This document shows, piece by piece, positions 32,341-43,024 of a DNA stretch of 64,000 nt. Below the pieces are notes generated by a model. That model ran no database searches and had not been told where the DNA came from. It worked only from the letters and a program-made list of their open reading frames with translations. The translations under genes and the position numbers were made by a program. Numbering within the stretch: position 1 is the stretch's first letter; each line of letters begins with the position of its first letter. The DNA is from a virus: IMG/VR virus record IMGVR_UViG_3300031576_000019, positions 26,774 through 90,773 of that record, one strand, 5' to 3'.

Positions 32341-33057
32341 CTATCGCCAGATCGGCCACAACGTTCCCATGTCGGACAACGAAATCGGAATGTCCCACAC
32401 AGCCACCTGCCCAATAAAGCCATCCCAGACGCTGTTACTGGCTTGACGACAGCCAAGATTACAGCGCAAGGTGCTCAGACTACCGGTATACGCCGCCGTA
32501 ATAGCTGCTGTTCCCTCTACTCGACCATTGAAAATGGCCTGCATCAGCAAGCGCGAGAAGGACCAAATCATCCCCATCATAAAGGGCGTATCCCAAGAAC
32601 CCATATTCCCCCGCACCACTTGCGCCGAACCCGCGCCTCCAACATAGTTCCAATTCACTTGGGCCAAGGCGTCGTCACCTGTCATAAATACACCGTTGTT
32701 ACTGTCTACTTCAATCCGTAGAAGATTCTTGGACAGACCACTGCTCCAGACCGCAGTGCTGGAGGGTTTGGCAAAAACAACCGCTGCGCCCTCCTGGCCA
32801 TTGAATATCGTGTTGAGGGCTGAGGAATAGACATTGATCTGACTCGCTGAACCGCCCCCGGCAAACGATGCACAGCGCCGTCCGTCCCCGAGAGTAGGTT
32901 GGTCAAGGGTGACAGATGTGGCAACAGCATCGGCTAGGTGACCGGTGCAATCCTTGATAGCCGTTCCTGCCCGCTCCTCACATACCCAATGTGCAATGCG
33001 ATGGCCAGGAGCAATAGTCGCAATCCGGTCATAGAGTTCGTAATTTCTATTGGGCAT
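32341..33057 (-). CDS. LamG/concanavalin-like lectin-fold protein
   Basis: 238 residues, sandwich-like strands ending in GFIGQVAVWDIPISLSDMGTL, the closing motif of LamG-type domains. Probably a carbohydrate-binding tail component. Its start immediately follows the stop of the gene at 33058. Confidence 0.65.
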   Translation of the reverse strand: MPNRNYELYDRIATIAPGHRIAHWVCEERAGTAIKDCTGHLADAVATSVTLDQPTLGDGRRCASFAGGGSASQINVYSSALNTIFNGQEGAAVVFAKPSSTAVWSSGLSKNLLRIEVDSNNGVFMTGDDALAQVNWNYVGGAGSAQVVRGNMGSWDTPFMMGMIWSFSRLLMQAIFNGRVEGTAAITAAYTGSLSTLRCNLGCRQASNSVWDGFIGQVAVWDIPISLSDMGTLWPIWR

Positions 33058-34065
33058 TTAGGCTTTGGGTCGCTTGAAGATTAGACGGAACTCAAACACC
33101 TCTGCCGAGACGGGCACATAGGCATTTCGCACCACGAGCAGTCCGTATATGTCTTGCAGACTTCCAGTACACTTGAGGGGAAGACTGAGACCCTGAACGG
33201 GGAAGATCACGTTTCCGTCCGCGCCCGCCGTAGCATCCCCCACATAGTAAGCGTTGAGTGGGATCACCCCAATCAGAGTGGCCAGCTCGGCATCCGTGGG
33301 TGTAAACAAGGCGTTGTCATTGTCGGGTGTCACCGAGGCGTCAAACAGCCAAAGCTCAAATTGGCCCTTGAGTGTTTGGTTTGCGCCGTCAATCAAGATG
33401 GCCCCAACAACTTCATTAGATCCGGCCGGAAGCGGCGTCACACCCGTAAAGGTAATTTTTACTGGCGCACTGGTGCTGTTGGTGACAGCATCTCCCGCCG
33501 CATAGGTGGTTGTATTGGCTGGCCGAGTAAAGCTAGCGTTTACCGAGGGTGTATCACCCTCGTAGATGTAGAGCCGATTGAGAGCATCAAAGATGGGCAG
33601 AGTATATTCACCATCAGCCGATGGCAACGATGCTGGCACGTCTTTACGGACACCCATAACCGCCACCCCTTTATCAGTTGACGCATGGGCGGAATCCTCC
33701 GTGTGCATGATGTCTTCATCACTGGCGAGTGTGACAGCTAGTGCATTCGCTTTGGTTTTCTGCCCCAGACTGACAGGAAGAAGCGCAATCAGACTGGTAA
33801 TACGTTGAGCGATGCGTTGCAGGCGCCCATTAAGGCCGCTGGAAGCTGTGTCGGAAGCTGGAGCCGTTTCAGTCAGTGCGCCCGTGATGGCGCCAATGGC
33901 AACATCGGTTACAGTCTTAGCATCATCCGTGCCCGAAAATTCAACCAGGCCCACTGGCGCAATATGAACACTCGCATCACCCGAATAAGTTACTTGCCGG
34001 GTAGCGATCTTGCTCCCGGAGGGTACGGTTGAGACAGTCGTTTGGGTCGTAAGATTATCAGCCAC
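33058..34065 (-). CDS. Virion structural protein, 335 aa
   Basis: Residues about 85-115 (RIAQRITSLIALLPVSLGQK.., LAVTLASDEDI) form a segment often seen in phage structural proteins near tail fibres. C-terminal half is strand-rich and ends VFEFRLIFKRPKA. AAGGAAGTG ribosome site. Exact role unknown. Confidence 0.6.
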   Translation of the reverse strand: MADNLTTQTTVSTVPSGSKIATRQVTYSGDASVHIAPVGLVEFSGTDDAKTVTDVAIGAITGALTETAPASDTASSGLNGRLQRIAQRITSLIALLPVSLGQKTKANALAVTLASDEDIMHTEDSAHASTDKGVAVMGVRKDVPASLPSADGEYTLPIFDALNRLYIYEGDTPSVNASFTRPANTTTYAAGDAVTNSTSAPVKITFTGVTPLPAGSNEVVGAILIDGANQTLKGQFELWLFDASVTPDNDNALFTPTDAELATLIGVIPLNAYYVGDATAGADGNVIFPVQGLSLPLKCTGSLQDIYGLLVVRNAYVPVSAEVFEFRLIFKRPKA

Positions 34066-34077
34066 AGAACACTTCCT

Positions 34078-35010
34078 TTACACAAATACGGATGCGGACA
34101 CCCAATAGTCAGGGGTCGCACTAATTTGAATCCAGCCATCCAGCGTGATACGCGAGATCAGACATTCCCAAGTGACGTTTCGTAGGACATTGATTTCTTT
34201 TCCATGCGGCTTGTCACAAACCGGGAAATTTTGAAGAATAGGCTTTCGGCGCTTGCCAGACAGGAAGGCCCACTTGGGTGGTAGACCTCCACGCGCATTC
34301 ATATCAACATTGCCCGCAATCCCAAGCACACGCCCGCCAGCTGAATACTGCCAGGTATGCCACTTATTCCATTGGCCAAAGAGACTGGGCCCGATTTCAT
34401 TGTAGCCCGCTACCCACAGTGGGAAGGCCGAGAAGTCCTCACCTCCAGTACAGTAGTTCCAAGCCCAGCCATTCGTGTACAAGATAGGTTGAGTGCGCCC
34501 GTCCAGCCATTCCTCTAGGTGAAATAGCGCCAGACCAAGTTCTTTAGTGTATGCGCGTTGGTCAATCGTCTCATAACCCTCACCAACCTTGCGAGGCTCC
34601 ACATCCCATACCGGAGGCAACTCACCCCTATCCCCCTCCAAGTTGGAGGAAAACCAGTCGGCTTGGGTGACGCCTTTTGTGCCGGCAATATGATAGTGAT
34701 ACGCCTGTCGGGGGATACCTACTCGTTTAGCCTCAGCCCAGTTGCGCTTAAATTGGGTGTCCAGGCCCGTAATGCCCAGCGTGGCCCGGATAGCGACAAA
34801 CGCTGGATTAGCTTGGGCCAGTTTGTCCCAATCAATCACACCCTGATGCCTTGATACATCCAGGCCAAGTCCTATTCTGGGTGGCAGAACAATCGGGGCA
34901 GGCGGCGAAATAATCGGAGGCACCGGAACCAGCCTCAGAATGGCATAGCCCTCTTGAAAAGCATCGTAGGGAACATCAATGACGGGAATATCAGGGGGAA
35001 AGTCAGGCAT
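34078..35010 (-). CDS. GH25 muramidase (endolysin)
   Basis: 310 residues from ATG 35010, set by AAGGAGATAAACT; the frame is open 14 codons further but through the dyad. GH25 motifs: GLDVSRHQGVIDW (about 48-60), FVAIRATLGI, QAYHYHIAGT and the catalytic DxE in VWDVEPR (about 135-141), then YTNGWAWNY and LWVAGYN. A C-terminal SH3-like domain (INVLRNVTWECLI...) probably binds the wall. It cleaves peptidoglycan at lysis. Palindrome 34635 is read as SSNLEG. Confidence 0.88.
   Translation of the reverse strand: MPDFPPDIPVIDVPYDAFQEGYAILRLVPVPPIISPPAPIVLPPRIGLGLDVSRHQGVIDWDKLAQANPAFVAIRATLGITGLDTQFKRNWAEAKRVGIPRQAYHYHIAGTKGVTQADWFSSNLEGDRGELPPVWDVEPRKVGEGYETIDQRAYTKELGLALFHLEEWLDGRTQPILYTNGWAWNYCTGGEDFSAFPLWVAGYNEIGPSLFGQWNKWHTWQYSAGGRVLGIAGNVDMNARGGLPPKWAFLSGKRRKPILQNFPVCDKPHGKEINVLRNVTWECLISRITLDGWIQISATPDYWVSASVFV
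34635..34649. repeat. Dispersed palindrome in lysin gene
   Basis: Exact copy, read on the minus strand as Ser-Asn-Leu-Glu-Gly. Confidence 0.9.
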
Positions 35011-35024
35011 CAGTTTATCTCCTT

Positions 35025-35040
35025 GTGAACAATTATTCAT
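35025..35040. promoter_or_regulatory. GTGAA dyad before lysin
   Basis: GTGAACAATTATTCAT. On the minus strand it follows TATTAT directly and precedes AAGGAG of the lysin, so it may cover the transcript start. Confidence 0.6.
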
Positions 35041-35063
35041 ATAATAGGGCAAAAAGAAAGGGT

Positions 35064-38000
35064 CTACCCCACCACGCTCAACTCAACCGCACTAACCTGC
35101 GCCGTGCCAGCAAAGGTGTCCCCCGCCACATTACCATCCCGAAAGAGACGGAATCCAACCGCATCACCTTCGGAGAAACTTGAAAGTGACATCGTGCCAC
35201 TATTAGTTCCTACCCGGTTGACCACACCCGGGCCAGAGACAAATAGATTTACAGAAGCAGTCGCCGAGCCTGGCAAGTCTGTTCCGCTCACGAGCCGCCG
35301 CACCTCGCCCACAAAGTTGCACTGTCCAGTATCGGTGGTAGATGGCGACCACCATATCTTAACTGTCAGCGTGCGACCTGACCAACCACGCGGTAGAGAA
35401 ATGTTCCAGTCTGTGATTGAATCCAACCCATTGTCTAAATATTGGATGAAACCATTGTTTGAGAATGAACCAAGAGTAACGCCTACTCCCAGATGCGCCG
35501 CCGAGTGGATCAGCCCAACACGCGGCTGTCCGAGCGGCACCGTCCTGGACGCATCGTTAATGAAATAAGGCCAGGACTGAGTTGAATCAGCAAACAGGCG
35601 AACGTAGTTGGCTGGTGGGCTTGCTGGAGCTGCGATTTCCCGAAAGTCTATGACTCCTTCGGGAACGGTTGTTGTAGGCGCAGTGCCTACGACTAGGCCA
35701 GCGCCTGTAAGAGTCAGGTAGTTAACATCCGCTCCAGCACCCGCCGAATCGCAATGGAGCACAAGCGAGACAGGGGTTGCGCCGCCACTATAGGAAGCGA
35801 GTAGCTCAAGCAGGCCTTTTCCACTGTTAGCCGATGTTTCGCCAGCAGACTGAATCTGTAGAGACGAAACGGGCCGACCTGACGACATAGGGCCGTGTAG
35901 AAGTTGACCGGCATAAGTGGCGACGCCCGCCGAAGAACTGTGGGTCTGTAGGAAGGTCTTGGTCACCCCACCTAGAGTGTCGACAAACCTAAGCGCCTTA
36001 GCGTCTTCGTAAGCTAAATTGCCAACCAGGATTTCCAAACCTGTGTTGCCAATTCGAATACTATCCCCACCAGCGATAATGTAACCAGAAGTATCAATAT
36101 AAGCCTGTGTAGTCGTCCCACCCCGGAAGTTGAACCTCCCCAAACTCTGGTCCCAGAATAGATTGGCTTTGCTGGCCGAGTTATCCCCAATCAAAATATC
36201 GCCCGCCGCAAAGACCGAGGCTTCTCCATTGTAGGTTTGTGCGTTGTTGAAGATCACTAGAGCGGTAGAGGACGGGGTGGCAATATCTCGGCCAATGAAC
36301 ACATCGCCATCCGCTTGAAGGTCAATTGCGACGGTCGTTCCCGTCCTAAGTCTAAGTCCCAAAGGGGTAATCTTTAGATTTGGCTTGGCGGATGTGTTAT
36401 CTCCAATCAGAACATCTCCAGAACTCATGCTCTCGGAATTGTAGGTCTGGGCTATATTGAAAATGGCCAGATTGGTAGTCGCCGGTGCGCTTACATCCCT
36501 GCCTACCAGAATATCACCATTAGCCCTCCACTGCCCAATGCGTGTACCAGCACCATTAAGGATACGTAGGCCATTGATTACATCTACTGTCAGGCTGGTC
36601 TTTCCTGTGCCATATTCACCCAGACCAATGCCATAAGTATCAGAAACGTAATCGTATGAACCATTTAGATTTCCCAGCCGCGCGCGCAAGGCCTGAATTG
36701 CCCAGGGCGCTCCTAAGTGTGTCACCATACTTAGATTAGGGGCCGCTCCAATTGCGCCATCCGCTGACTGCGATATCACCCCCGCACCCGACTGACCATA
36801 GTTCACTATGGCGACACCCTTGCGGAAGGTATAGTTCGTGCCAATAGCGGGTGACCGCTTAGCTATGCCGAGCCTCCAGTAAGTCGTTTGGTCTACCTTG
36901 CCGACCACTAATCCCCAAAATGCGCCCGTTGCCGGGTCCTTGATGTACACCACATCCCCCACTGTCCACAACGCTCCGGCTGTCGCATGGGTGATCCCAT
37001 CTGGGTCAGTCACGTCTACATTGACAGCCGACAGGTCCCACGGCCAAGCCTTGCCACTCCCAGAGTTATAAAGAACGGTGTACTCTGCGTCACCTAAAGC
37101 CCGTCGCCAGACCGACACTTCATCAATCCGCCCATTCATATAGGCCGACCCATTGGTACGCCCAATCTCAAATGCCTTAGTGCTGTCCTGAGCCCCTACC
37201 GTATGCGCGGTGGCGTCTGCGAGGCCATTTACCTTAATGGCAATCTGGTCTATCCCAGCATAGTGCTGACCGAAGATGTAATACCAAGTAGACATAGCAG
37301 GTGAACCAAACACATTCGCCACAACGATTGTTTGGGTGGTGCCATTGGAAACCCGGAACTGGAAGCGGTCACCCGCGCTATCATATTCAAGCGAATACTC
37401 GGTCGCCGAGGCCCCACTCCCATTACACTTTGACACCAGCCCGCGCGATGATGCCTTCGACGACAAGTATACCCAGCACCCAATGGTAAAATCCACATCT
37501 CCAAACGAAAGCGGCGCATTGTCAACAATGGATAGATATTCGCTGCTACCCGAGTCGAAACTCGCCGCCGTCCCCTGTTTGCCAGTCGCGCTGGTCGCCG
37601 TGTTATTGTCAGTCAAATCCAGCGCGTTGACGGCGTTAACATCCACGCGCGCTCCGCTTGTCTCCTCCAATTTCCAGTGACCCTCTAGGCCGTTCCAATA
37701 AGTATCATCAACGGTTGTGAAGTCAGCCCGCGCTACTCCCACCGCTTTGGCCACAATGCTGGTGCCGCCCGTCGCTTGGATAGAGTTGGTTGTAAAGGTT
37801 GAAACCGTGAATGCGCCGCGCGCCTTGATATTGTTGAACTCAGCGTCGCCCGTCACTCCATCCAAATTGAAGCCCTGTAAGCCCGCCAAGAAGGTGCTGG
37901 TGCGAATGCGCTTGTTGGCCCCATCAATGTCAATCGCCGGATTCCCGGCCCCGACCTTGAGTGTGCCCAGAAAGAAACCGGTCGTCGCATACAGATCTCC

Positions 38001-38816
38001 AGTCGGGGTAACTCTGAACGGAGCTGTCGCCCGGTTAGCGTAAGTAGCGCCCCCGTAAAAGGGATAATCCAAAGGCGCCAATCCGGCGCTGGTCGCATTT
38101 ATGCCAGTGTCCTTTACCAATCGATCCGATGCAATCGTCCACCCACCAATCGTCCCGCCCGTCGCCGTGATATTGCCATTGGTGTCCAACGTAAAGTTGG
38201 TGGCCTTGATGAGCAACTTGTCGCCATCCCATTGCAGATAGCTGTTGACACTAGAGAATAGGGAGAGTTTGGCCTTGTCGGTAATTGGGTCCCAACCCAG
38301 CCAGACACCCGCCAGATTGCCGTACTGGTCAGGTGGCGCTTCACCAAAGCCAATCCAACCATCACTGTTCAGTTCCGAGTTGCGCTGGAAAATCCGGTCC
38401 GAGTCAATCTCCCACCCGCCAATTGAACCCGTCTCGGCCTCCAAATGGGTTGTGTCATGTTGATGGGTCTGGTCAGCCTTGAGCGCCAACTGTGAGGTTA
38501 TTTCGGTCTCGGTATAGTAAAGATTGTCATGCGCGTGGGTAGCGACTATGGACGCACTGGCCTGAGTGAGTGCGGCCGCCGAACTGCGCCCCGACACTCC
38601 CACCATCGAACCATCCCGGAAGCGGAGCAGGTAGACTTTATCCCCCGCCGCTACCGTTTGGGCCCCACCAATCACCGGCACATTGTCGAGAATGTTCCCG
38701 GTAGATTGAAGTCGGATACGGATAGTGTTCAGCCCCACCGCCTCCACCTTGCCTATGTCGTAGCGGCGGTCAAGTTCGGCATGAATAATACGGCGCAGTT
38801 CTTCAATTTGTATCAC
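35064..38816 (-). CDS. Large tail fibre/receptor-binding protein
   Basis: 1,250 residues. N-terminal 70 residues are an OB-like strand region (VEAVGLNTIRIRLQSTGNI), followed by fibre-type repeats (GSIGGWEIDSDRIF, GTIGGWTIASDRLV). Residues about 375-585 form a LamG domain (GHWKLEETSG... through GRIDEVSVWRRALG). Further repeats of the DVLIGDNTSAKPN type and a C-terminal jelly-roll-like end follow. Probably a trimeric adsorption fibre. Overlaps the next upstream gene by 4 bases. A half copy of the palindrome (KLEE) is near 37662. Confidence 0.75.
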   Translation of the reverse strand: MIQIEELRRIIHAELDRRYDIGKVEAVGLNTIRIRLQSTGNILDNVPVIGGAQTVAAGDKVYLLRFRDGSMVGVSGRSSAAALTQASASIVATHAHDNLYYTETEITSQLALKADQTHQHDTTHLEAETGSIGGWEIDSDRIFQRNSELNSDGWIGFGEAPPDQYGNLAGVWLGWDPITDKAKLSLFSSVNSYLQWDGDKLLIKATNFTLDTNGNITATGGTIGGWTIASDRLVKDTGINATSAGLAPLDYPFYGGATYANRATAPFRVTPTGDLYATTGFFLGTLKVGAGNPAIDIDGANKRIRTSTFLAGLQGFNLDGVTGDAEFNNIKARGAFTVSTFTTNSIQATGGTSIVAKAVGVARADFTTVDDTYWNGLEGHWKLEETSGARVDVNAVNALDLTDNNTATSATGKQGTAASFDSGSSEYLSIVDNAPLSFGDVDFTIGCWVYLSSKASSRGLVSKCNGSGASATEYSLEYDSAGDRFQFRVSNGTTQTIVVANVFGSPAMSTWYYIFGQHYAGIDQIAIKVNGLADATAHTVGAQDSTKAFEIGRTNGSAYMNGRIDEVSVWRRALGDAEYTVLYNSGSGKAWPWDLSAVNVDVTDPDGITHATAGALWTVGDVVYIKDPATGAFWGLVVGKVDQTTYWRLGIAKRSPAIGTNYTFRKGVAIVNYGQSGAGVISQSADGAIGAAPNLSMVTHLGAPWAIQALRARLGNLNGSYDYVSDTYGIGLGEYGTGKTSLTVDVINGLRILNGAGTRIGQWRANGDILVGRDVSAPATTNLAIFNIAQTYNSESMSSGDVLIGDNTSAKPNLKITPLGLRLRTGTTVAIDLQADGDVFIGRDIATPSSTALVIFNNAQTYNGEASVFAAGDILIGDNSASKANLFWDQSLGRFNFRGGTTTQAYIDTSGYIIAGGDSIRIGNTGLEILVGNLAYEDAKALRFVDTLGGVTKTFLQTHSSSAGVATYAGQLLHGPMSSGRPVSSLQIQSAGETSANSGKGLLELLASYSGGATPVSLVLHCDSAGAGADVNYLTLTGAGLVVGTAPTTTVPEGVIDFREIAAPASPPANYVRLFADSTQSWPYFINDASRTVPLGQPRVGLIHSAAHLGVGVTLGSFSNNGFIQYLDNGLDSITDWNISLPRGWSGRTLTVKIWWSPSTTDTGQCNFVGEVRRLVSGTDLPGSATASVNLFVSGPGVVNRVGTNSGTMSLSSFSEGDAVGFRLFRDGNVAGDTFAGTAQVSAVELSVVG

Positions 38817-41800
38817 GAGATAAACTTCCTTGAGCCAATGGTCAGGCTTAGATTTCCGGGTGAAAACGTGAAATCGTAGCCATTGACGATGACGGTCTTT
38901 AATACCGCTCGACTGGTGGCTACCAGAGTGTACGAGATGACAACCTTATCCTCATTCTCAATGTTGAGGATTGCCCCAACCTCCATGCCATGCGTCTCAA
39001 TGCTCTCCTTGATCTCTCTAAACATACGGGTAGCCATATCCGCCGCCTGAGCGGCCGTTGACCGCGACATCTGCCGGATACCCATCACAAAGCCGTAGTC
39101 CGCCATCAGTCCTGGGTCCATCACCTCTACAATCTCATCCGCATAAATCCGCAGGAACGATACCGCCTCGGTAATGTTCTCCGAATCGGAGTCGCGCAGG
39201 GTCGTAGTAGTGAGCGTGTTCAGCACATCACGCGTGTCAAATACCGAAAAGTACAGGCTTCCTCCTGATTTAGAGAAATACTTGATAGGTCGATCCTGAA
39301 TCGCATTGCCAATCAGTTGTAGACCGGCCACATCATTGTCAATGCTAAAACCATCCCGGCGCATATCTAGTTCGGGCACCCGCAGATTGTAGAGCGTGCC
39401 AGTCGCCTGTTGAAAATAGATGTAGTTGAGTGCGCTGGCATTAAAGAGAGTCGTGTAAAAGGTTGCCGCATGAGCATTGTTGACATAGACCGTGATGAAG
39501 TTTCCCGTGGCCACAACCCGGATCAGCACAAAACTTGATGCGCCAATGATATCCGTGGGAAGTGTGTGCGACTCCACATAATTGGTAAAATCGGTGTTCT
39601 GATAGAGCCGGCAATAATATGTGCCGGAGGTGTTTTCAATCCGCATTACCAACCCTGTTGAATTGGAGTTGGCCCGGAAGCGGAGCGACACCCAATTTCC
39701 CGTTGCAATAGGGGCCGAAGTAAAATGAGCGGTAAAGTCTTTGCGGGTAAGGCTGGCGGCCTGAATGGCGCTTGTGGATGTGCTGGAAGTCAAAGAATAG
39801 GCAGAGCCAAAGGTCGGTAAACGCGCACCAGCCATATAGGTCGTCCGTGTCAGGACGCTCTCAATGTTCTCGTCTGGCACATAGTCCAACGCCATGAAAG
39901 ATTCAAGTTGGACAAACTCATCACAAAACGTAAAGGCGAGAGCCTGATCGGGATGAGCGACCGGAGAGGTGTCACCCCATCCCCGCACACAATTATAGAG
40001 ACAGGGCGCGATATTAGCCGTCATAGTTTCGGGGTCCCCAAAGATACGTCGGCTTGGGCTCTCGGCAACGTCTGGAATGTTAGAGGCACAGTGAACACGC
40101 AGGGTCGCTCCGGCTGGATATTCAATATTTTGGCCCGGCAGGGCGTAAGTCGTCAGGTCAATCCGATAGGTGATGCCCGGAATGGCGCACTCAGGAAAGG
40201 TGACTGCATAGTTCTTGTAGCCGAAAACCTCGTCATTTGGATTGGTGGGTGTGGTGACCTTTAGGTCTACACGATGGTCATAGCCCTCAATCGCTTGTGG
40301 AAACCAGACTTCACCCGGAAGTCGCTCGGCGGCCCAGGCAAAACCGGTGTCGTTCATGTCGGGCACGTTACTGTAAGTCGTCTTAGCCCCGTAGTATATT
40401 TCCTCGTCTTCAATCTGAACATAACCGGATGACGGAACCTCGCTCCAGCGCGAATCCCCATATACACGCAGAGCAATAGTGTTGGACATTTTGTCCAAGC
40501 CGTAAGAATAAAAATTGAGCGGCGCAATCCGGGCAAATACGCCTACCTTCCCTTTGCCATTGTCACTCGGACAAATCAATTGTAGCGACTGTCCACCCGG
40601 AAGAGTGGAGTCTACCCAATCCTGAGTAATCTTGGGCAACCCCCAATTCATTAGTGTCGTGGCGTCGGTGGTCAAGTAACACCGGAATTTTCCGCCTGTA
40701 TGCACAAAACGCATACGGTAATTCACGTTGACACTGACTGTTGCTGAGGCAATAGCGATGGAGGTGTAAATCCCATCCCGGCATCTCTGAAACAGGAGAT
40801 TGTTGGTCGTGCCCTTCGTGATGCGAAAGACCAGGAAATTCTTGTTGTCTACTCCTAAACCAATCAGCCCAACACTGGAAGATTCGGCCGTCACTGTGCC
40901 CCGAAACGAAACCTTGGCGCTAATGTCGAAGTCCTCGGTCTCATTCGGGGAGGTTGAGAACGCAATCCCATCTACCGTCTGAGAACTATAGTTAAGCGTG
41001 CCACTCACATTGGGGATCAGGCTAAGGTCATCAATATAGCAAGTGCCGGTTGAGGCGTCGTCAAAGAAAATCCGCACATAGTTACCAGTGGCCGAGTCTA
41101 CACTCGGCGTAAATCCTGTCGAAAGCGTGGCCCATTCAGTAGTCACATCCGTCTGATCTACCACTACGCTGGCCGCCGCACCCGCCACACCCCAGTTACC
41201 ACCTGCCTCTAATCTTATCGTCTTGGCTCCGCCTGCAATCGCCGTGATGTGTATCTTGACCTCAATGGTATAGGCGGTGTCTTTTAGGACAGCCGGAAGT
41301 GACCGCGACACCCCAAAATTGGCAGTAGTAGCCCCACCTGTCTTGGAAATCCGCATGGAGTAACTGCCGCTGTAGTATTGGTCTGGATTGAAACCGTAAG
41401 TGCCGGTTGCCCCCGTATCGTACTGTGACCACTCGGCGTTGTACAACGGAGCCTCAAAACCCGTATTCCCACCCGCCATATTCGCGGCCATTGCAATCCA
41501 CGAGTCTCCGTGGACGACGTATAGACTGTCCATCAAATCGCAAGGGTCAAAGTGTTTGAGTTGGCTGTTGAGCGCGCGATAGACTGGCGACTTATAATCC
41601 TTAAGGCGTGTGAACAAACGGTCACGCAGGTCAAGTCTCAGCGTCTCTTGGCCAGCACTGGTCGCGCGTTCCACACCACCAATGACACCCTGTAAAACAG
41701 TGACATATTCGTCACCCGCTGTAGTTTTATAGCCCAGTTCAATCTGGACTTCCGAACCCTTCTTCACGATAGCATGATTGAGATAAGTGCCATCGCCGTT

Positions 41801-43024
41801 GGCCAGCGCCAAGGTGCCCGAAGGCGAAGTACCTGTCCCTGGTGAATTGTGGGTGATTTCCAGAACATCTGCGCTTGGCACCACCAGTTTGCGTGTTGCA
41901 TTGTCACCAGTCTCGTCCAGAATAGTTGTGGTGTCCGTCCGATAGACGCGCACCATCCCCACACAGTAGAGATAATTTCCAACTTGGTGTATCTTGCCCT
42001 TGATTTCTGTGGCTGTGATGGGCAGGCCAAACTCAATAAAACTATCCCGATCCAGGGCGGTCCAATCAACACCGTTGGGGGAGTGTAACAAAACTTCCAT
42101 TTCGGGTGAGTACCCATTCTGGTTGTCCCGCTTAATACGAGCCGTCAAAACAATTTTGCCATTGATAATTGAGGCCCGACAAGGGTAAAACTTGGTATAT
42201 TCGTCGGGGAAGATGGGACGCGGATCGCCCCAGTTGCCCTGATAGCACGACACCGCATAATGACGATTCGTGTTGCCCTGACTGTAAATGATCAATGCGC
42301 CGCCTTTTGCCAATCCGTCTGTGTCAGGCAACGGCACAGCATCAAAGAAGGTGGTGCTATAGAAGCCTGCTCCCGTCGCCAATGGAGGAAAGGTCGTAGT
42401 GCCATAAATGCGGCGCGGCATCTCCGAAGTGCTCCATACCCCGCCCGCCAATACCACCCGTTCAACACGTACCGCCCATCCATAGATTGAGCAGACATAC
42501 AGCTCGGCGGTGGTGGCCGAGACGGCCACAGGCGCAATCGTGTAGGACGAACTTCCAAAAGCAAGATTCAAGAGCACGGCAACAGTCGGTGCGCTCCATG
42601 TGACCCCATCATCCACCGAAGTCTTGAAGTTAAGGAACTGTCCACTCGCATAATAGAGATAGATCGTTCCATTGGTCGCCTGAATGAGTCCTGGATTACA
42701 GTAGTTTTGAGTGGTAGTGGCCAAGTTGGTCCAAGCCACTGTCCAGTTGGAGGCAGTGCTGGGCGTGACCACGCGCTGGACGTGCAGACCCACCGTTCCG
42801 GTATAGGCGCGTAGAATCGTGCCCGCCTGAGTAGCCAAACTGTCTCCATAGCAAAAACGCTCTCCCAGTGTGGTCACCTCGTCGCCTGGAAGACCAAAAG
42901 GATTACTGGGAGTAATGGCAAAGAAATCCCAATCCATTAGCGTGTTCCGCACAGTTACGCGCGCTAATGGATAGCGATGATTGGCCAGTCCTGCATCTTT
43001 GAGAGTAGTGCTTATAGTTCTCAT
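38813..43024 (-). CDS. Tail tip/baseplate protein with propeller-like region
   Basis: 1,403 residues. Repeated strand blocks in the first 370 residues (for example WSAPTVAV, GVTWSAP-like Asp-box turns) resemble sialidase-type beta-propellers. A carbohydrate-binding-like sandwich lies near 540-690, and a second near 1130-1230. The C-terminus (about 1250-1400) looks like a tail hub with VMGIRQMSRSTAAQAADMAT. Located between tape measure and fibre genes, so it probably caps the tail and holds fibres. Enzymatic activity is not established. Confidence 0.65.
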   Translation of the reverse strand: MRTISTTLKDAGLANHRYPLARVTVRNTLMDWDFFAITPSNPFGLPGDEVTTLGERFCYGDSLATQAGTILRAYTGTVGLHVQRVVTPSTASNWTVAWTNLATTTQNYCNPGLIQATNGTIYLYYASGQFLNFKTSVDDGVTWSAPTVAVLLNLAFGSSSYTIAPVAVSATTAELYVCSIYGWAVRVERVVLAGGVWSTSEMPRRIYGTTTFPPLATGAGFYSTTFFDAVPLPDTDGLAKGGALIIYSQGNTNRHYAVSCYQGNWGDPRPIFPDEYTKFYPCRASIINGKIVLTARIKRDNQNGYSPEMEVLLHSPNGVDWTALDRDSFIEFGLPITATEIKGKIHQVGNYLYCVGMVRVYRTDTTTILDETGDNATRKLVVPSADVLEITHNSPGTGTSPSGTLALANGDGTYLNHAIVKKGSEVQIELGYKTTAGDEYVTVLQGVIGGVERATSAGQETLRLDLRDRLFTRLKDYKSPVYRALNSQLKHFDPCDLMDSLYVVHGDSWIAMAANMAGGNTGFEAPLYNAEWSQYDTGATGTYGFNPDQYYSGSYSMRISKTGGATTANFGVSRSLPAVLKDTAYTIEVKIHITAIAGGAKTIRLEAGGNWGVAGAAASVVVDQTDVTTEWATLSTGFTPSVDSATGNYVRIFFDDASTGTCYIDDLSLIPNVSGTLNYSSQTVDGIAFSTSPNETEDFDISAKVSFRGTVTAESSSVGLIGLGVDNKNFLVFRITKGTTNNLLFQRCRDGIYTSIAIASATVSVNVNYRMRFVHTGGKFRCYLTTDATTLMNWGLPKITQDWVDSTLPGGQSLQLICPSDNGKGKVGVFARIAPLNFYSYGLDKMSNTIALRVYGDSRWSEVPSSGYVQIEDEEIYYGAKTTYSNVPDMNDTGFAWAAERLPGEVWFPQAIEGYDHRVDLKVTTPTNPNDEVFGYKNYAVTFPECAIPGITYRIDLTTYALPGQNIEYPAGATLRVHCASNIPDVAESPSRRIFGDPETMTANIAPCLYNCVRGWGDTSPVAHPDQALAFTFCDEFVQLESFMALDYVPDENIESVLTRTTYMAGARLPTFGSAYSLTSSTSTSAIQAASLTRKDFTAHFTSAPIATGNWVSLRFRANSNSTGLVMRIENTSGTYYCRLYQNTDFTNYVESHTLPTDIIGASSFVLIRVVATGNFITVYVNNAHAATFYTTLFNASALNYIYFQQATGTLYNLRVPELDMRRDGFSIDNDVAGLQLIGNAIQDRPIKYFSKSGGSLYFSVFDTRDVLNTLTTTTLRDSDSENITEAVSFLRIYADEIVEVMDPGLMADYGFVMGIRQMSRSTAAQAADMATRMFREIKESIETHGMEVGAILNIENEDKVVISYTLVATSRAVLKTVIVNGYDFTFSPGNLSLTIGSRKFIS

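Noticed and set aside
37301-38482. Rightward ORFs opposite the tail fibre gene
   Set aside because: Antisense shadows without ribosome sites over a long, well-supported leftward gene.
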